Shown one piece after another: positions 1 through 52,990 of a stretch of DNA of 64,000 nucleotides. The position numbers and the translations under genes are program-made. Location of the stretch: positions 4,546,274-4,610,273 of the forward strand of contig NC_066535.1 in assembly GCF_024679095.1 (NCBI RefSeq). Direction: 5' to 3'. Each line of letters opens with the position of its first letter. Positions within the stretch are counted from its first letter, which is position 1. The notes below the pieces were generated by a model. That model had not been told where the DNA came from. It did not search any database and saw nothing but the letters and a program-made list of their open reading frames with translations. This DNA is from Eriocheir sinensis (Eukaryota; Arthropoda; Malacostraca; Decapoda; Varunidae).

Positions 1-424
1 ATATATTATGTACTGTTATTTTTAACTATTATCGCTATCATCTTACTTTTGTATTGTTGTTATTACGTATTTAATTATTACTAATATGACATCATATCAT
101 TATATTTGAATTACCTTTTTTGTCTTGTTTACTTTGTTGAATCTTAAGTAATACAGCGTCACCATTTGTCTCAGTCTGTTGTGTCACCGTTTCACTGACG
201 AAATACATTTGAATCTTGCACATAACAGATCCACGTCTAATACAGTATTTATACGGTCGAACACAGTACTCATAGCTCATGGGTCGCTCACCAGCACAGT
301 CCATCACCAGCAGGCCATTGCTTCAGCAACGCGAGCGTCACCGTCGGTTCATTCATTACCGCCTCATGGCTCACGGCCTGGGCTGCGCCTCGTCCCGGCC
401 ATGCTCTTCCTCCTAGTCCGAGCT

Positions 425-1873
425 CTATAGATAGTCACTGTCACTGTTGTCGCCCCCAAGGCTTTGGGGATGGGCCCTCTCCTTTTTCCAGTCGTATATC
501 CGTCTACTTAGGTTGTAGAGTGGCGTAAAGACGATGTCCGGTGGCGGGCGGCCTGTGTTGCGGTCCACATTGAGCGCCAGCACGTAGCACACCAACGTTG
601 AGTAGTCTACCACTTTGCATATGTCCACCAGCTCCACAGGCAACTTCATGATCCGCTTTGTCTTGGCGTCTAGGAACTCCTTCGGTATATCCAACCACTG
701 GTGTGTCTTCGGCATGAAGCGCGGCTGATACCCGTGTCGCAGCATCCTCTTGGTGATGAAGGTAAGGTCGCGGCCATGATGGCAGCGCAGGATGTACAGC
801 AGCTGCTTGCCGGAGCTCATCTGGGCCCAGAGGTTGTGGAGGTAGTCGTCAGCTTCACGCAGCAGCCTCATGAAGTGGTCTTTGGTGTCTGGGGCGACGG
901 GTATCAGCACGATGCTGCGGAGAGTTGTGATGACGGCGCCGGCCGCCAACTCGCACATCCCCGGCATCTCGTACAGTTGCTTGCAGGGCTGGTTCGCTGT
1001 CAGGAGACGCAGGATCTTCAAAATATCAGAGAACTCCTTGATGGTGTTGCACGGCGACTTAACATTCTTACATCTCATCCGCCGCAGCCGCTCCGCCGCG
1101 CTGCCCATCAGCACTATCAGGTGGGCGAAGACCCGCTCGGAGTGCCCCAGCTGAAAGCATAGAATATTTTCACAACTTCGTTCCATGTGGGGCCACAGCA
1201 GGCCGGCAGTCTGCATGTTGTAGAGCAACTTTCCAAGGACAGACAGCAGCCCCGCGCGGCCCACCGGCAACAGGCGGGATACGGAGAGATTGAGGGCGTT
1301 CACCAAAAAACCACGAACTGCGTGGTTGCCGAAAGAAGTATCCAGAAGGTCCTCCGCCGTCCACATGGCGGCGAAACGCAACAGCTCGAGCTTCAGTAGT
1401 TGATTAGGACATATGTTGTCGTAACACATCATAAACGCCACCCACTGTTTGAAAAATCGCGACAAGCCGCTGCCGAGCGGGAACATCCCCGGCCTCCACT
1501 GGTTGACGAACGACACTGCGGCAAAGGCGAGGCGCTCCCACTGCCCAACGACTCGCGCAGACTGTACATTAGATACTTGTATCACTAGCTCCAGGGTCCT
1601 CAGCCCAAGATGCGTCAACCTCTCCACCATCTTCACCTTATCTTTGGCATACACGTGGATGATGGCCCGGCGCACCACCCGCACCACCTCAAGCGCTTGG
1701 CACGCACACAGGTCTCTCTCCAGCAGCATATGCATGCCCTTGAGGAAGGTGTCGTCGAGGCACTCAACGACCTCGCGTGGGTTGTGCTCCATCCACAGCA
1801 GCATGTCGGAGTACACCCTGTCCACCCTGGCGTCACGCACTGGTACGTGGACGAAGTCTGTAAGGTCCTCCAT
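425..1873 (-). CDS. Unrecognised intronless gene, copy A (482 aa)
   Basis: An uninterrupted frame of 482 codons on the minus strand. The start is the ATG at 1871-1873 (protein begins MEDLTDFVHV). The open frame runs upstream only from a GTG, which a eukaryote would not use. The protein is non-repetitive, rich in Leu, Arg, Val and Met, and looks mainly alpha-helical, with many short amphipathic stretches such as LLERDLCACQALEVVRVVRR and LGHSERVFAHLIVLMGSA. No signal peptide, clear transmembrane segment or catalytic motif was seen. The C-terminus ends in an acidic Asp/Ser tail (GGDNSDSDYL). I do not recognise the family. A second full copy lies at 8904-10340, and a TATA box plus initiator lie about 85-115 bases upstream. 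Retained reading frame in both copies and a matching promoter argue for a real gene. The lack of introns allows a retrogene, a lineage-specific gene, or capture from a virus or transposon, and the sequence alone does not decide between these. Confidence 0.8.
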   Translation of the reverse strand: MEDLTDFVHVPVRDARVDRVYSDMLLWMEHNPREVVECLDDTFLKGMHMLLERDLCACQALEVVRVVRRAIIHVYAKDKVKMVERLTHLGLRTLELVIQVSNVQSARVVGQWERLAFAAVSFVNQWRPGMFPLGSGLSRFFKQWVAFMMCYDNICPNQLLKLELLRFAAMWTAEDLLDTSFGNHAVRGFLVNALNLSVSRLLPVGRAGLLSVLGKLLYNMQTAGLLWPHMERSCENILCFQLGHSERVFAHLIVLMGSAAERLRRMRCKNVKSPCNTIKEFSDILKILRLLTANQPCKQLYEMPGMCELAAGAVITTLRSIVLIPVAPDTKDHFMRLLREADDYLHNLWAQMSSGKQLLYILRCHHGRDLTFITKRMLRHGYQPRFMPKTHQWLDIPKEFLDAKTKRIMKLPVELVDICKVVDYSTLVCYVLALNVDRNTGRPPPDIVFTPLYNLSRRIYDWKKERAHPQSLGGDNSDSDYL

Positions 1874-1953
1874 GTCGTTCACTGCACCGGGACCCTTCGA
1901 CGAGAAGGCTGCGGAGGAGAGACTGTGTCCTGTTTCATCTGGAACCGAGGGTG

Positions 1954-1989
1954 AAATGAGGTCACAACTGCCGGTTGTCTACGTATATA
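1954..1989 (-). promoter_or_regulatory. Core promoter of copy A: TATA box and initiator
   Basis: On the minus strand TATATA occupies 1989-1984, and an arthropod-type initiator TCATTT occupies 1959-1954, whose A is at 1957. The upstream edge of the TATA box is 32 bases from that A, the expected spacing. This predicts a 5' UTR of about 84 bases before the ATG at 1873. Copy B has the same two elements at exactly the same spacing. That transcription starts here is inferred. Confidence 0.6.
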
Positions 1990-2171
1990 AACACTCCTGG
2001 CTGCGAGGTCAGGTCACCGCTGACTCGTTGCCAGCACCTCCGCCCCGCTCATGTCCTCCCCTCACTCCATCACTCCTCCATTGTTGCAATCACACACTGC
2101 ACCGTCATTATCGCTGCATCCCGTCATGCCCAAGCTCAAATGGAATGCCTTACTGTAGTGCTATTTTATTG

Positions 2172-2276
<105 letters not shown>

Positions 2277-3642
2277 GGGGGGAGGAGAGAGGAGAGGAGA
2301 AGAGAAGAGAAGAGAAGAGAAGAGAAGAGGAGAGGAGAGGAGAGGAGAGGAGACGGTTTATCGCCAGGGCCGCCATCAAGGAGGGCGCCATGTCATGTGA
2401 ATGGGATCTTCCAAATAAAAAGGAATAAATGTGAAAACAATTAATAATATTAAATAAAAAAAAATATAAAATTTCTTGATTGAAGTAAATCGCCGCGACT
2501 CGCGTCGATGGCGTAGGTGGTGTGGGCGTAGGTTGTTCTTTTGTAGCGTCTATACTAGACCGACAGTCTGTAAGGAATGCCCGGAATCCCACCCACCCGC
2601 GAAACCGCCTCTTGCTCGGTGCCCGTGCGCAGGCGATGTGCAAGCGCGTGCTCCCCGCTGTTGCTACGGACTCGTAGTGGTACGTCCACAAACCCTTGGG
2701 CCGGCCTTGATTATCGCGAAGTCAGGTGAAATCACCTTCCATGGGGGAGGGATTGATCAAGAGGGAGAGGGCAGGGGCGCCGGGAGTCACAGACGGGTGC
2801 CAGACGCTCCCTTATATACGATGCTTTATTTCCCTGTCTTTTTTCTTATTTTCTCGATGCTCGGTAGACATGTAATAACATCTTTCCGTGTATTGAAGAG
2901 TGTGGTTAGATTTACAGAGAAGATTGTGGTGATGGTTTTACGCGCCATTATTAAACACACACACACACACACACACACAAGGAGCGATTACTGCCCCTCC
3001 TAGAGCAAGAGAGTGTGTATGTGTGTGTGTAGGGGGGATCACATCAATATCTATAGAGATCGGCTCAAAACGAGCTCCGAGGCCTTCTCCGGGAGGGTAC
3101 TGATTGGCGGTCACGAGTCTAACACATGATCAGACCTTGGACGCTCCTTCCACACCCACACCCACACACACACACACATACACACACACACACACACACA
3201 AAAAAAAAAAAAAAAAGCAAACGAAGACTTAACATAAATACCGTGCGCGCTACATACACTGTTCTACAATGTAGCACATGATGACAGGGGATTCAATAAC
3301 CATGAAATTGGAACTAATGACATTTTAAAGTGCAAACGAATAGATAAATAATGGAATATAACAGTGAGAGTGAGTGGGGAAAAATAACATCGACTCGTGC
3401 TGCCTGGCAGGTTAGATAGACGGTTGGCTTGCTGGGCAGCTGGCTTGTTGGTTGGTTGTGTGGCTGGGTGGCTGGCTGGCCCTGCTGCCGTTATTACATG
3501 CATACCTTCGCCTGATGAGTCTCCTCCCGCCGCCGTGCCGCCGACACACCGTACACACTTTGCAGGCTGCGGCTAATGGGAAGTAGTATACGTGCCCCGC
3601 TGATTTTAAAGACAGTGTGTAAATCCAGTATTTAGGGCGCGC

Positions 3643-3711
<69 letters not shown>

Positions 3712-4914
3712 CACACACACATACACACAATCATCTAAGAGTAATATGACCTCCATCGACAGTGTATCAACGAACATTTTCAGTAGTCTTTAATTAATAC
3801 ACTCTGATTTTTGCACCCCGAGGAATGACATCGAGGAAAGCAAACCCCATTCAATACAACTTTTTCTTCTTCTTTTGACCTGTAACGCTTTGTATCGCTT
3901 CTTAGGTCCTCCTCCTCTCGTTCCTCCCTTCTTCTTATTCACACACCTTCCTTTTCAGTGTTACGTAATTTTCTAACCTGAAATAGTCACTTATCTTCAC
4001 TTATTCAGACATTTGTGCCCTTTTTTCCCAGCACTGCGCGAGGAACACTTTTGCCAACTCTACCATTCTTCTCTCTGTTGTTTTCCTATTTCCCGCCCCA
4101 CTCTCAACGGCCAATGCGCACCGACGCCACGCGCGGCTCTAGCGTGTGCCCCCAACATTACATTTATTTACCTTTGACTGCAATACAATATGAAATAACA
4201 AATAATTTAGAGCATGGTGAAGGATGCGCTCAAACCCTGACAACCACAATGAACGCTACAAACTCTTACATGAAGTGCAGAAAAAAGGAAGCTCAGTAGT
4301 CTGTAAAAAAAAAAAGAAAAAAAAAATTTCCACATGAAAAACAAATTGTGTAACGTTCGCCACTTCCAGTAAACAGCAACGTTCATTTTCTTTGGGTTTT
4401 ACAATAATTTCTTTATCTCATTTTCTATGTATCAATCTACTTGCATAAAGGGGACAAACACACAAATATCCTCGTTTTTTATTTTTTTTTATTCAATATA
4501 AATCACATATTTTTCCAATACATATTCTTACTCCCACGAGCTGAGGCGACCAGTACTGTAAGAATAAAAAGTTGGCGTTTGAAGAGTGTGTGTATGGGGA
4601 AGGACGAGCGGAAGGGGAAAGGGGAGGAAAGGAGGGAAAGCGGTCATAGCACGCATAACAAAAATGGGAGCATAAGGAAATCATTTGGAGGGAGAGAAAA
4701 AAAAAAGGGTGAAATTACTCAGGTCTGAAAAAGGGTATGAATATTTATTTCACCGTGGGAAGAAAACTGAACATTATCAAGGGAGAGATTCACGGGAGCT
4801 GCCTTGTACAGGTCTACCGGCCTCTTGTAGACTCCTACGTTCTTCTGTTCTGATGTTCTTGTACACACACACACACACGCATGCACTCAAGTGTGATATT
4901 TAACATCAGTGTGT

Positions 4915-5830
<916 letters not shown>

Positions 5831-7197
5831 GTGATATATAGACTATAAGATTATGCATAATAAATGGCATAAACCAAAAATAATATTAATTTCCGATATT
5901 TCTAGTTGGGGGGGAGGTTTTTCAGTTGGGCAGAGTTTGTGGGGCGAATCTTTAATTGGGAACTCTGGGGGGCCGATTCTTAACACTGCTGTGTGATATT
6001 TTGGGAGCAACCATTCGTAACAGTTCTTCAAAATCAGTGGTAGACATTCTGAGAAAATTATTGAAACCTACTCCATCAACTCTCAGCTCCGCTAAAAGCA
6101 AGTCACTTTGTAAGGCTCCATTTTCTAGAAACGACCTCTCACACACACGTCTTCTTGTCTTTTTCTTGCTCTCCAGTGAGTGCAATAATAAGTAGAATAC
6201 AGAGGCCACTGCAGCAACCTCCCCACCACTCAACATCCTGAGAACAGTACTGAGGTGTGGACAGGAAACATCATTTCCCGAGGGTATTCAAATATATCCA
6301 AGTTGTTTCCCGAACCACTTGGGAAACATCTGGGATGCACTGTTGTCATACAAAGATTCCTGGTGTGGACGGGCCTTTAAAGATAGAGTGTCCATCCGGG
6401 AGTGTTTCAGGTGCGCGGACACACACACACACACACATAAGAACATAGGGAAACTGCAAGAGGCCGGGTGGCCTACACAGGGCAGCTCCAGAATCCCCCT
6501 CTCTACTCACGATGGGTGTAGTAGGTGTAGTTTCAGGGATTACACACCGACTGCCCCCCCCCCCCTCCCCACCACCACTAACACAATCATCTGAGACCAA
6601 TATTACCTCCATCGATATTAGCAATGAACATTTACAGTAATCTTAAATTAATACATGCTGATATCTGCTCGCCGAGGAATGACCGAGACAAGCAAGCAAA
6701 CCCCCTGGATACAACGGTTTGGTATAAACTATTTCCCGCCCCGCCCTCAACGGCCAATTAATGCGTCGGAGTTTAGCACCGAGGCCACGCGCAGCTATAG
6801 CGTATGCCCCCAACTTTACCTTTGACAGCAGTATGAAATAACAACTAATTGAAGACGTGGTGAAGGTTGTGCTTAACTGAACCCTGAAAGCCACAATAAA
6901 CGCTACAAACTCTTATAATTAGAGCAGAAAAAGGAAGCCCTTACACAACATAAAAATAAAGAAAAATAATGTATACCGTACCCCACATTCAGTAAACAGC
7001 AACGTCCATCTTCTTCGGGTTTTACAATAATTTCCTTACCTCGCTTTCCATATATCAATATACGTGCGTAAAGGAGACGCAAATACATTACTTTCGAATT
7101 TGAAAAACCTAATCCCTTTGAAAACTGTCATTTGGCTTCACTTTGGACGGCCGGCAGCTGCGACTGTTACCTACGCTTTTTCCTGCCCAATCGCTGC

Positions 7198-7277
<80 letters not shown>

Positions 7278-7504
7278 TTGTGTGTAATAGTTAATAATAA
7301 TAATAATAATAATAAAAAATGGGAAAATTTATTTGGTAAGCAGCCAGAGACTGAAAATTTAAATGTTAAACATAGATGCATTTGTGTACATAAAATACAA
7401 ATATAAACTTAAATTGTATAAAAAATGATCATCTACTACAAACAAATATCTAATATGGGGCGCTTCCTGTACCTCTCCGTCCTTTCACATGTGTGTGTGT
7501 GTGT

Positions 7505-7552
<48 letters not shown>

Positions 7553-7799
7553 GTGGCAAAGGATAGGAGATCAAGTGTAGGAGATAAACGAGGAGGAAGA
7601 AAAAGAAAGGAGGCGAAAATAAAGATCGAAGTAAAGGAAAATAAATATAAAGAAAACAATAAAAATGAATGCGAAAAAAAATATAGGTGCGTAAAAAGTG
7701 GGAGATGTTGCGAGATTAAGTATAGGAGATAAACGAGGAGAAAAAAAAAGGAAAGGAGGTAAAAAAAAAGATCGAAGTTCAAGAAAGTAATAAGCGGAA

Positions 7800-8245
7800 G
7801 GTGGAAGGATGGAGAAGGGAGGGTGCGGGAAGGGAGGGCAGAGAAGGGAGGGTGCGGGAAGGGAGGGCAGAGAAGGGAGGGTGCGGGAAGGGAGGGCAGA
7901 GAAGGAGGGTGCGGGAAGGGAGAGCAGAGAAGGGAGGGTGCGGGAAGGAAGGGTAGAGAAGGAGGGGGGGCGGGAAGGAATGATTGAGAAGGAAGGGTGG
8001 AGAAGGGAAGGTGCGGGAAGGAAGGGTGGAGAAGGAAGCGTGGAGAAGTAAAGGGACGGGATGGGGAATGGAGAGTACGAGAAGGAAGGGAAGGGGAGTG
8101 GAGGGGATGGGAAGGGAGAGGGTGCTAGGGTGGGGAAGGAAGGGAAGGGCAGTGATGGGGTTGGGTAGAAGGGATGGGCAACGGAGAGCACGAGAAGGGA
8201 GGGAAGGGGAAGTGGAAGGGACGGGCAGGGTGGGAAGGAGAAGGA
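7800..8245. repeat. G-rich minisatellite, unit about 29 bp
   Basis: Repeats of a roughly 29-bp polypurine unit around GGGAGGGTGCGGGAAGG, clean on the left (7810-7960) and degenerate toward the right. The open frames through it on both strands are repeat translations. Confidence 0.75.
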
Positions 8246-8505
8246 AAGGGAGGGATGCAAAAGGATATGGAGTGATATACTAAGACTTAAATTCTACAAC
8301 GATATAATGAAGGAAAAATATTCTGGAAGGGGTTGAAAATAATGAACGACTTAAAAACGAAAACAAGGAAAAGTTGGTGATGTAATATTTTGTGTTACTG
8401 TTTCACGATGATGGTTATGTTGTTTGTGGCTTGTTGCTGGTGATCGTAAGGCAAAGGTTTTTTGTGGGCCGTTTGAAATTTAAAACCCGTGACAGCTAAA
8501 TGAGA

Positions 8506-8536
<31 letters not shown>

Positions 8537-8794
8537 TTACCTGTTCAATTTCAATGCCAGGATTTATGTAATGTCACTTTTGACTGTTATCATCATCTAA
8601 ACATTGTTGTTAGCATTATCATTACTGTAAGAAATTGTTAGTATTACTATTATGACATCGTATCACTAATATATTTGAATTATCTTTTTAGTCTTGTTTA
8701 CTTTCTTGAACCTTATGGAATACAGCGTCACCATTTGTCTCAGTCTGTTGTCACCGTTACACTGATAGGATGAAAATCCGATATTTTTTTATAA

Positions 8795-8800
8795 TTTATT
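8795..8800 (-). terminator. Candidate poly(A) signal of copy B
   Basis: AATAAA on the minus strand about 104 bases after the copy B stop codon. It lies in an AT-rich insertion absent from copy A. The nearest counterpart in copy A is an ATTAAA at 75-70, about 350 bases past its stop. Position is the only evidence. Confidence 0.4.
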
Positions 8801-8903
8801 AAACAATAAATAAATATCTTTGTGCAAAAAGTGGAAAAATAAGTTTGAATCCTTAACATAAACGATCCACGTCTTATATAGTATTTACAGTCGAACACAA
8901 CAC

Positions 8904-10340
8904 TCACAGTTTGTGGGTGCCGCAAAGGCTTCGGGGATGGGCCCTCTCCTTTTTCCAGTCGTATATCCGTCTGCCTAGGTCGTAGAGGGGCGAAAAGATG
9001 AAGTCCGGTGGAACGTGGCCTGTGTTGTGGTCCAGGTTGACCGCCAGCACGTAGCGCACCAACGTTGAGTAGTCTACCACTTTGCACGTGCCCACCGTCA
9101 TCACCGGCGTCGTCATGATCCGCTTTGTCTTGACGTCTAGGAACTCCTTCGGTATATCCAACCACTGGTGTGTCTTCGGCATGAAGCGCGGCTGATACCC
9201 GTGTCGCACCATCCTCTTGGTGATGAAGGTAAGGTCGCGGTCATGATGGCAGCGCAGGATGTACAGCAACTGCTTGCCGGAGCTCATCTGGGCCCAGAGG
9301 TTGTGGAAGTAGTCGTCAGCTTCACGCAGCAGCCTCATGAAGTGGTCTTTGGTGTCTGGGGCGACGGGTATCAGCACGATGCTGCGGAGAGTTGTGATGA
9401 CGGCGCCGGCCGCCAACTCGCACATCCCCGGCATCTCGTACAGTTGCTTGCAGGGCTGGTTCGCTGTCAGGAGACGCAGGATCTTCAAAATATCAGAGAA
9501 CTCCTTGATGGTGTTGCGCGGCGACTTAACATTCTTACATCGCATCCGCCGCAGCCGCTCCGCCGCGCTGCCCATCAGCATTATCAGGTGGGCGAAGACC
9601 CGCTCGGAGTGCCCCAGCTGAAAGCATAGAATATTTTCACAACTTCGTTCCATGTGGGGCCACAGCAGGCCGGCAGTCTGCATGTTGTAGAGCAACTTTC
9701 CAAGGACAGACAGCAGCCCCGCGCGGCCCACCGGCAACAGGCGGGATACGGAGAGATTTAGGGCGTTCACCAAAAAACCATCAACCACGTCGTTGCCGAG
9801 GGAAGTATCCAGAAGGTCCTCCGCCGTCCACATGGCGGCGAAACGCAACAGCTCGAGCTTCAGTAGTTGATTAGGACATATGTTGTCGTAACACATCATA
9901 AACGCCACACACTGTTTGAAAAATCGCGACAAGCCGCGGCAGTGCGGGAACATCCCCGGCCTCCACTGGTTGACGAACGACACTGCGGCAAAGGCGAGGC
10001 GCTCCCACTGCCCAACGACTCGCTCAGACTGTACATGAGATACTTGTATCACCAGCTCCAGGGTCCTCAGCCCAAGATGCGTCAACCTCTCCACCATCTT
10101 CACCTTATCTTTGGCATACACGTGGATGATGGCCCGGCGCACCACCCGCACCACCTCAAGCGCTTGGCACGCACACAGGTCTCTCTCCAGCAGCATATGC
10201 ATGCCCTTGAGGAAGGTGTCGTCGAGGCACTCAACGACCTCGCGTGGGTTGTGCTCCATCCACAGCAGCATGTCGGAGTACACCCTGTCCACCCTGGCGT
10301 CACGCACTGGTACGTGGACGAAGTCTGTAAGGTCCTCCAT
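8904..10340 (-). CDS. Unrecognised intronless gene, copy B (478 aa)
   Basis: Paralog of the gene at 425-1873, in the same orientation and about 8.47 kb away. The start is the ATG at 10338-10340; the open frame extends further upstream only from TTG. Over the first ~400 residues the two proteins differ at about 15 positions (for example LGS versus HCR, and FGNHAVRG versus LGNDVVDG). From residue ~402 to the end more than 20 of ~77 residues differ, and the tails are unrelated (copy B ends CGTHKL). An AATAAA lies about 104 bases past the stop, in a segment of roughly 80 bases missing from copy A. Frame retention across 1.4 kb of duplicated DNA supports two functional genes. The function is unknown. 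Confidence 0.8.
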   Translation of the reverse strand: MEDLTDFVHVPVRDARVDRVYSDMLLWMEHNPREVVECLDDTFLKGMHMLLERDLCACQALEVVRVVRRAIIHVYAKDKVKMVERLTHLGLRTLELVIQVSHVQSERVVGQWERLAFAAVSFVNQWRPGMFPHCRGLSRFFKQCVAFMMCYDNICPNQLLKLELLRFAAMWTAEDLLDTSLGNDVVDGFLVNALNLSVSRLLPVGRAGLLSVLGKLLYNMQTAGLLWPHMERSCENILCFQLGHSERVFAHLIMLMGSAAERLRRMRCKNVKSPRNTIKEFSDILKILRLLTANQPCKQLYEMPGMCELAAGAVITTLRSIVLIPVAPDTKDHFMRLLREADDYFHNLWAQMSSGKQLLYILRCHHDRDLTFITKRMVRHGYQPRFMPKTHQWLDIPKEFLDVKTKRIMTTPVMTVGTCKVVDYSTLVRYVLAVNLDHNTGHVPPDFIFSPLYDLGRRIYDWKKERAHPRSLCGTHKL

Positions 10341-10420
10341 GTCGTTCACTGCACCGTGACCCTTCGACGAGAAGGCTGCGGAGGAGAGACTGTGTCCTGC
10401 TTCATCTGGAACCAAGGGTG

Positions 10421-10456
10421 AAATGAGGTCATGACTGCCGGGTGTCTACGTATATA
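10421..10456 (-). promoter_or_regulatory. Core promoter of copy B: TATA box and initiator
   Basis: Minus-strand TATATA at 10456-10451 and TCATTT at 10426-10421, with the initiator A at 10424. This is again 32 bases from the TATA edge and about 84 bases before the ATG at 10340. The spacing is identical to that of copy A. Confidence 0.6.
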
Positions 10457-10677
10457 AGCACTTTATTCCGGCGAGGTCAGGTCACCACAGGCTCATCCCC
10501 AGCACCTCCATCCCGCCCACGTCCTCCCATCCCCCCTCTCCCTTACTCCTCCATTGTTGCCATCACACACTGCACCCATCACTGCACCGTCATTATCGCC
10601 GCGTCACGTCGTGCCCGTGTTCAAATGGAATTCTTTACTGTAGCGGTATTTTATTGTTTGTATTGAGAGAAGAGAGA

Positions 10678-10772
<95 letters not shown>

Positions 10773-11013
10773 ATGCGGATCATAGTGAAGTCAGGTGAGA
10801 ACACCTTTCTTGGAGAGAGATCGGCAGGGGGAGAGGGCAGGGGCGCCGGAACATAACAGACAGCAGCCAGGCGCTCTCTTAGTTACAATGCTATATTTTC
10901 CTTTTTTCTTCTATTTTCTCGATGATCGGTAGGCAACTCGTTACATCTTTCTGTGTATTAGAGAGTGTGGTTAGATTCACAGAGAAGATTGTGAAGTTTT
11001 TATGCTCCATAAT

Positions 11014-11056
<43 letters not shown>

Positions 11057-12525
11057 GGACCAATTACCGTCCCTCTTTGAGCAAGAGGGTGTGTATGTGT
11101 GGGGGGGAGGGGGGGGGTCACAGCAGTATCCGGAGATCGGTTCAAAACGAGCTCCAAAACCTCCATGAAGGTATTGACTGGCCCATCACGAGTCCAGCAC
11201 ATGATCAGACCTTGGACCCTCCTTCCACACACACACACAAAAGCAAACGAAGACTTAACATACATACCGTGAACGCTACATACACTGTTCTACACTGTAG
11301 CACACGATGACAGGGGATTCAATAACCATGAAATTGGAACTCATTACATTTTAAAATGCAAACGAATAGATAAATAATGGAGTATAACAGTGAAAGTGAG
11401 TGGGATAAGAGAACATCGACTCTTGCTGGTTGTGTGGCTGGCTGGCCCTGCTGCCGTTATTACATGCATACCTTCGCCTGATGAGTCTCCTCCCGCCGCC
11501 GCGCCCCCGACACACCGCACACACTTTGCAGGCTGCGGCTAATGGGAAGTAGTATACGTGCCCCGCTGATTTTAAAGACAGTGTGTCCATCCGGGAGTGT
11601 TTCAGGTGCGCACGCACACGCACACCGTCTGCCCCTACCCCCCTACACACACAAAATCTGCCAGGTTTGAGTTGGCGTTAGGTCGTTAATCCTCCCTTCA
11701 CCTCGCCCTCTCCTTTCCTTCCTCGCCCACGCCCTCGCTGTTAGTACTACACCCCTCCCCTCCCCCACTGGGACTTGTGATTGTCTCTCCACACAGGGTC
11801 TACATCTGCTCCTTGCTTCACCCACTGCTTCTCCTTCCCACATACTCCTCGCAATACGACCTCCATCGACATAGTAACGAACATTTTCAGTAGTCTTTAA
11901 TTAATACAAATTGATTTTTGCTCCCCGTGGAATGACATCGACGAAAACAAACAAGCAAATCTCATTCGATACAACGGTTTGGTATTTTCCTATTTCCCGC
12001 CCACTCTCGACGGCCTATGAATGCGTCGAACCTTAGCACCGAGGCCACGTGCCGATCTAGTGTGTGCCCACAATATTGCATTTATTTACCTTCGACTGCA
12101 ATACAGTATGAAAGAGAAGTACTTTAAGGCGTGGTGATGGATGAGCTTAATTAAACTCTAACAGCCACAATAAACGCAACAAACTCTTACATGAGGTACA
12201 GAAAAAGGAAGCTCAGTAGTCAATAAGAAAAAAAAATCCGTTCCACAACACTTATATATACGCCACTTCCAGTTATCAGCAACGTTCATTTTATTTGGGG
12301 CTTACAATAATTTCTTTACCCCATTTTCTGTGTATCAATCTACTTGCATAGAGGAGACGGAGACAGAAATATCCAAGTTTATTTTTTACTAATATATAAA
12401 TCACATACTTTTTTCAATACTGTAGAGAGGAATAGGGGGTTAGGAGGAGGAGGTGGAGGAGGAAGAGAACTATAAATGAGATCAGGGTTGTAGAGAGAAG
12501 GAGAAGAGAAGATTAGATAGTACAG

Positions 12526-12579
<54 letters not shown>

Positions 12580-12893
12580 GGTGCTGGAGGGGTTAAGAGG
12601 GACAGTTTTCGTGGGTAGGGAGGAAAGAGAGCGGAGAGAATTTGCATGGGGAGGGAGGAAAGGAAAAGGGAAGAAAATCTGAGTGAGGAAGGAGGAAAAA
12701 AAAGGGAGATAGTTTCTGTGAAAAGGGATGATAAAAAGAGGAGAGCGCAACGAAATCATTTAAAAGGAGAGAAGAAAACACTGTGAAATTACTTAAGGCA
12801 GAAAAGGGTGTGGATATTTATTTCACCGTGAGAGGAAAACCGTACATTATTACATTTCAGAGGAAGAATTAGCTAGAAAGAAATTTTTTGATA

Positions 12894-12899
12894 TTTATT
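12894..12899 (-). terminator. MED20: Candidate MED20 poly(A) signal
   Basis: AATAAA on the minus strand, about 322 bases past the MED20 stop codon. A second AATAAA is at 12817-12822 inside a repeat of the same local motif. The assignment rests on position only. Confidence 0.35.
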
Positions 12900-13181
12900 T
12901 CACCGTGAGAGGAAAACGGAACATTATTAAGGGGAAGTTCATTTCAGAGGAGGAATTAACTAGTAAGAATTTTTTAAAAGGACGAGACGGTAAGGAAAGT
13001 AATGAGACGAAAGGGATGAAGGGGAGGTGATGCAGAGTGATGGATGATGAGGGGAAGGAAGAGTAGATTAGGAAGCAGAGAGGGAAAGAGAAAGAGAAAC
13101 AGTTGAGCAAGAGGAGAAGGAAGAGGACTAAGTGAGATCAAGGTTGTAGAGAGAAGGAAAAGTGAAGATTAGATAGCATAA

Positions 13182-52990
<39,809 letters not shown>

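Larger units (their letters stand above)
10341..13220. other. Non-coding DNA between copy B and the end of MED20
   Basis: Contains the copy B promoter, (GA)n at 10662-10762, (CA)n at 11022-11055, (TG)n at 12528-12577 and 13182-13220, and the right-hand blocks of the duplication. A motif centred on TATTTATTTCACCGTGAGAG occurs at about 12812 and again at 12890, and in weaker form near 4740. The MED20 3' UTR should lie at its right end. Confidence 0.6.

Noticed and set aside
701..1162. Antisense frames opposite the paralogs (also 9168-9629 and 9867-10421)
   Set aside because: They are conserved between the copies only because the minus-strand gene is. They have no promoter, and they overlap a longer frame with better gene features.
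1874..1882. GTG (copy A) and TTG (copy B, to 10415) as start codons
   Set aside because: Non-ATG starts are not expected. The upstream extension of copy B has no counterpart start in copy A; the shared ATG MEDL is chosen.
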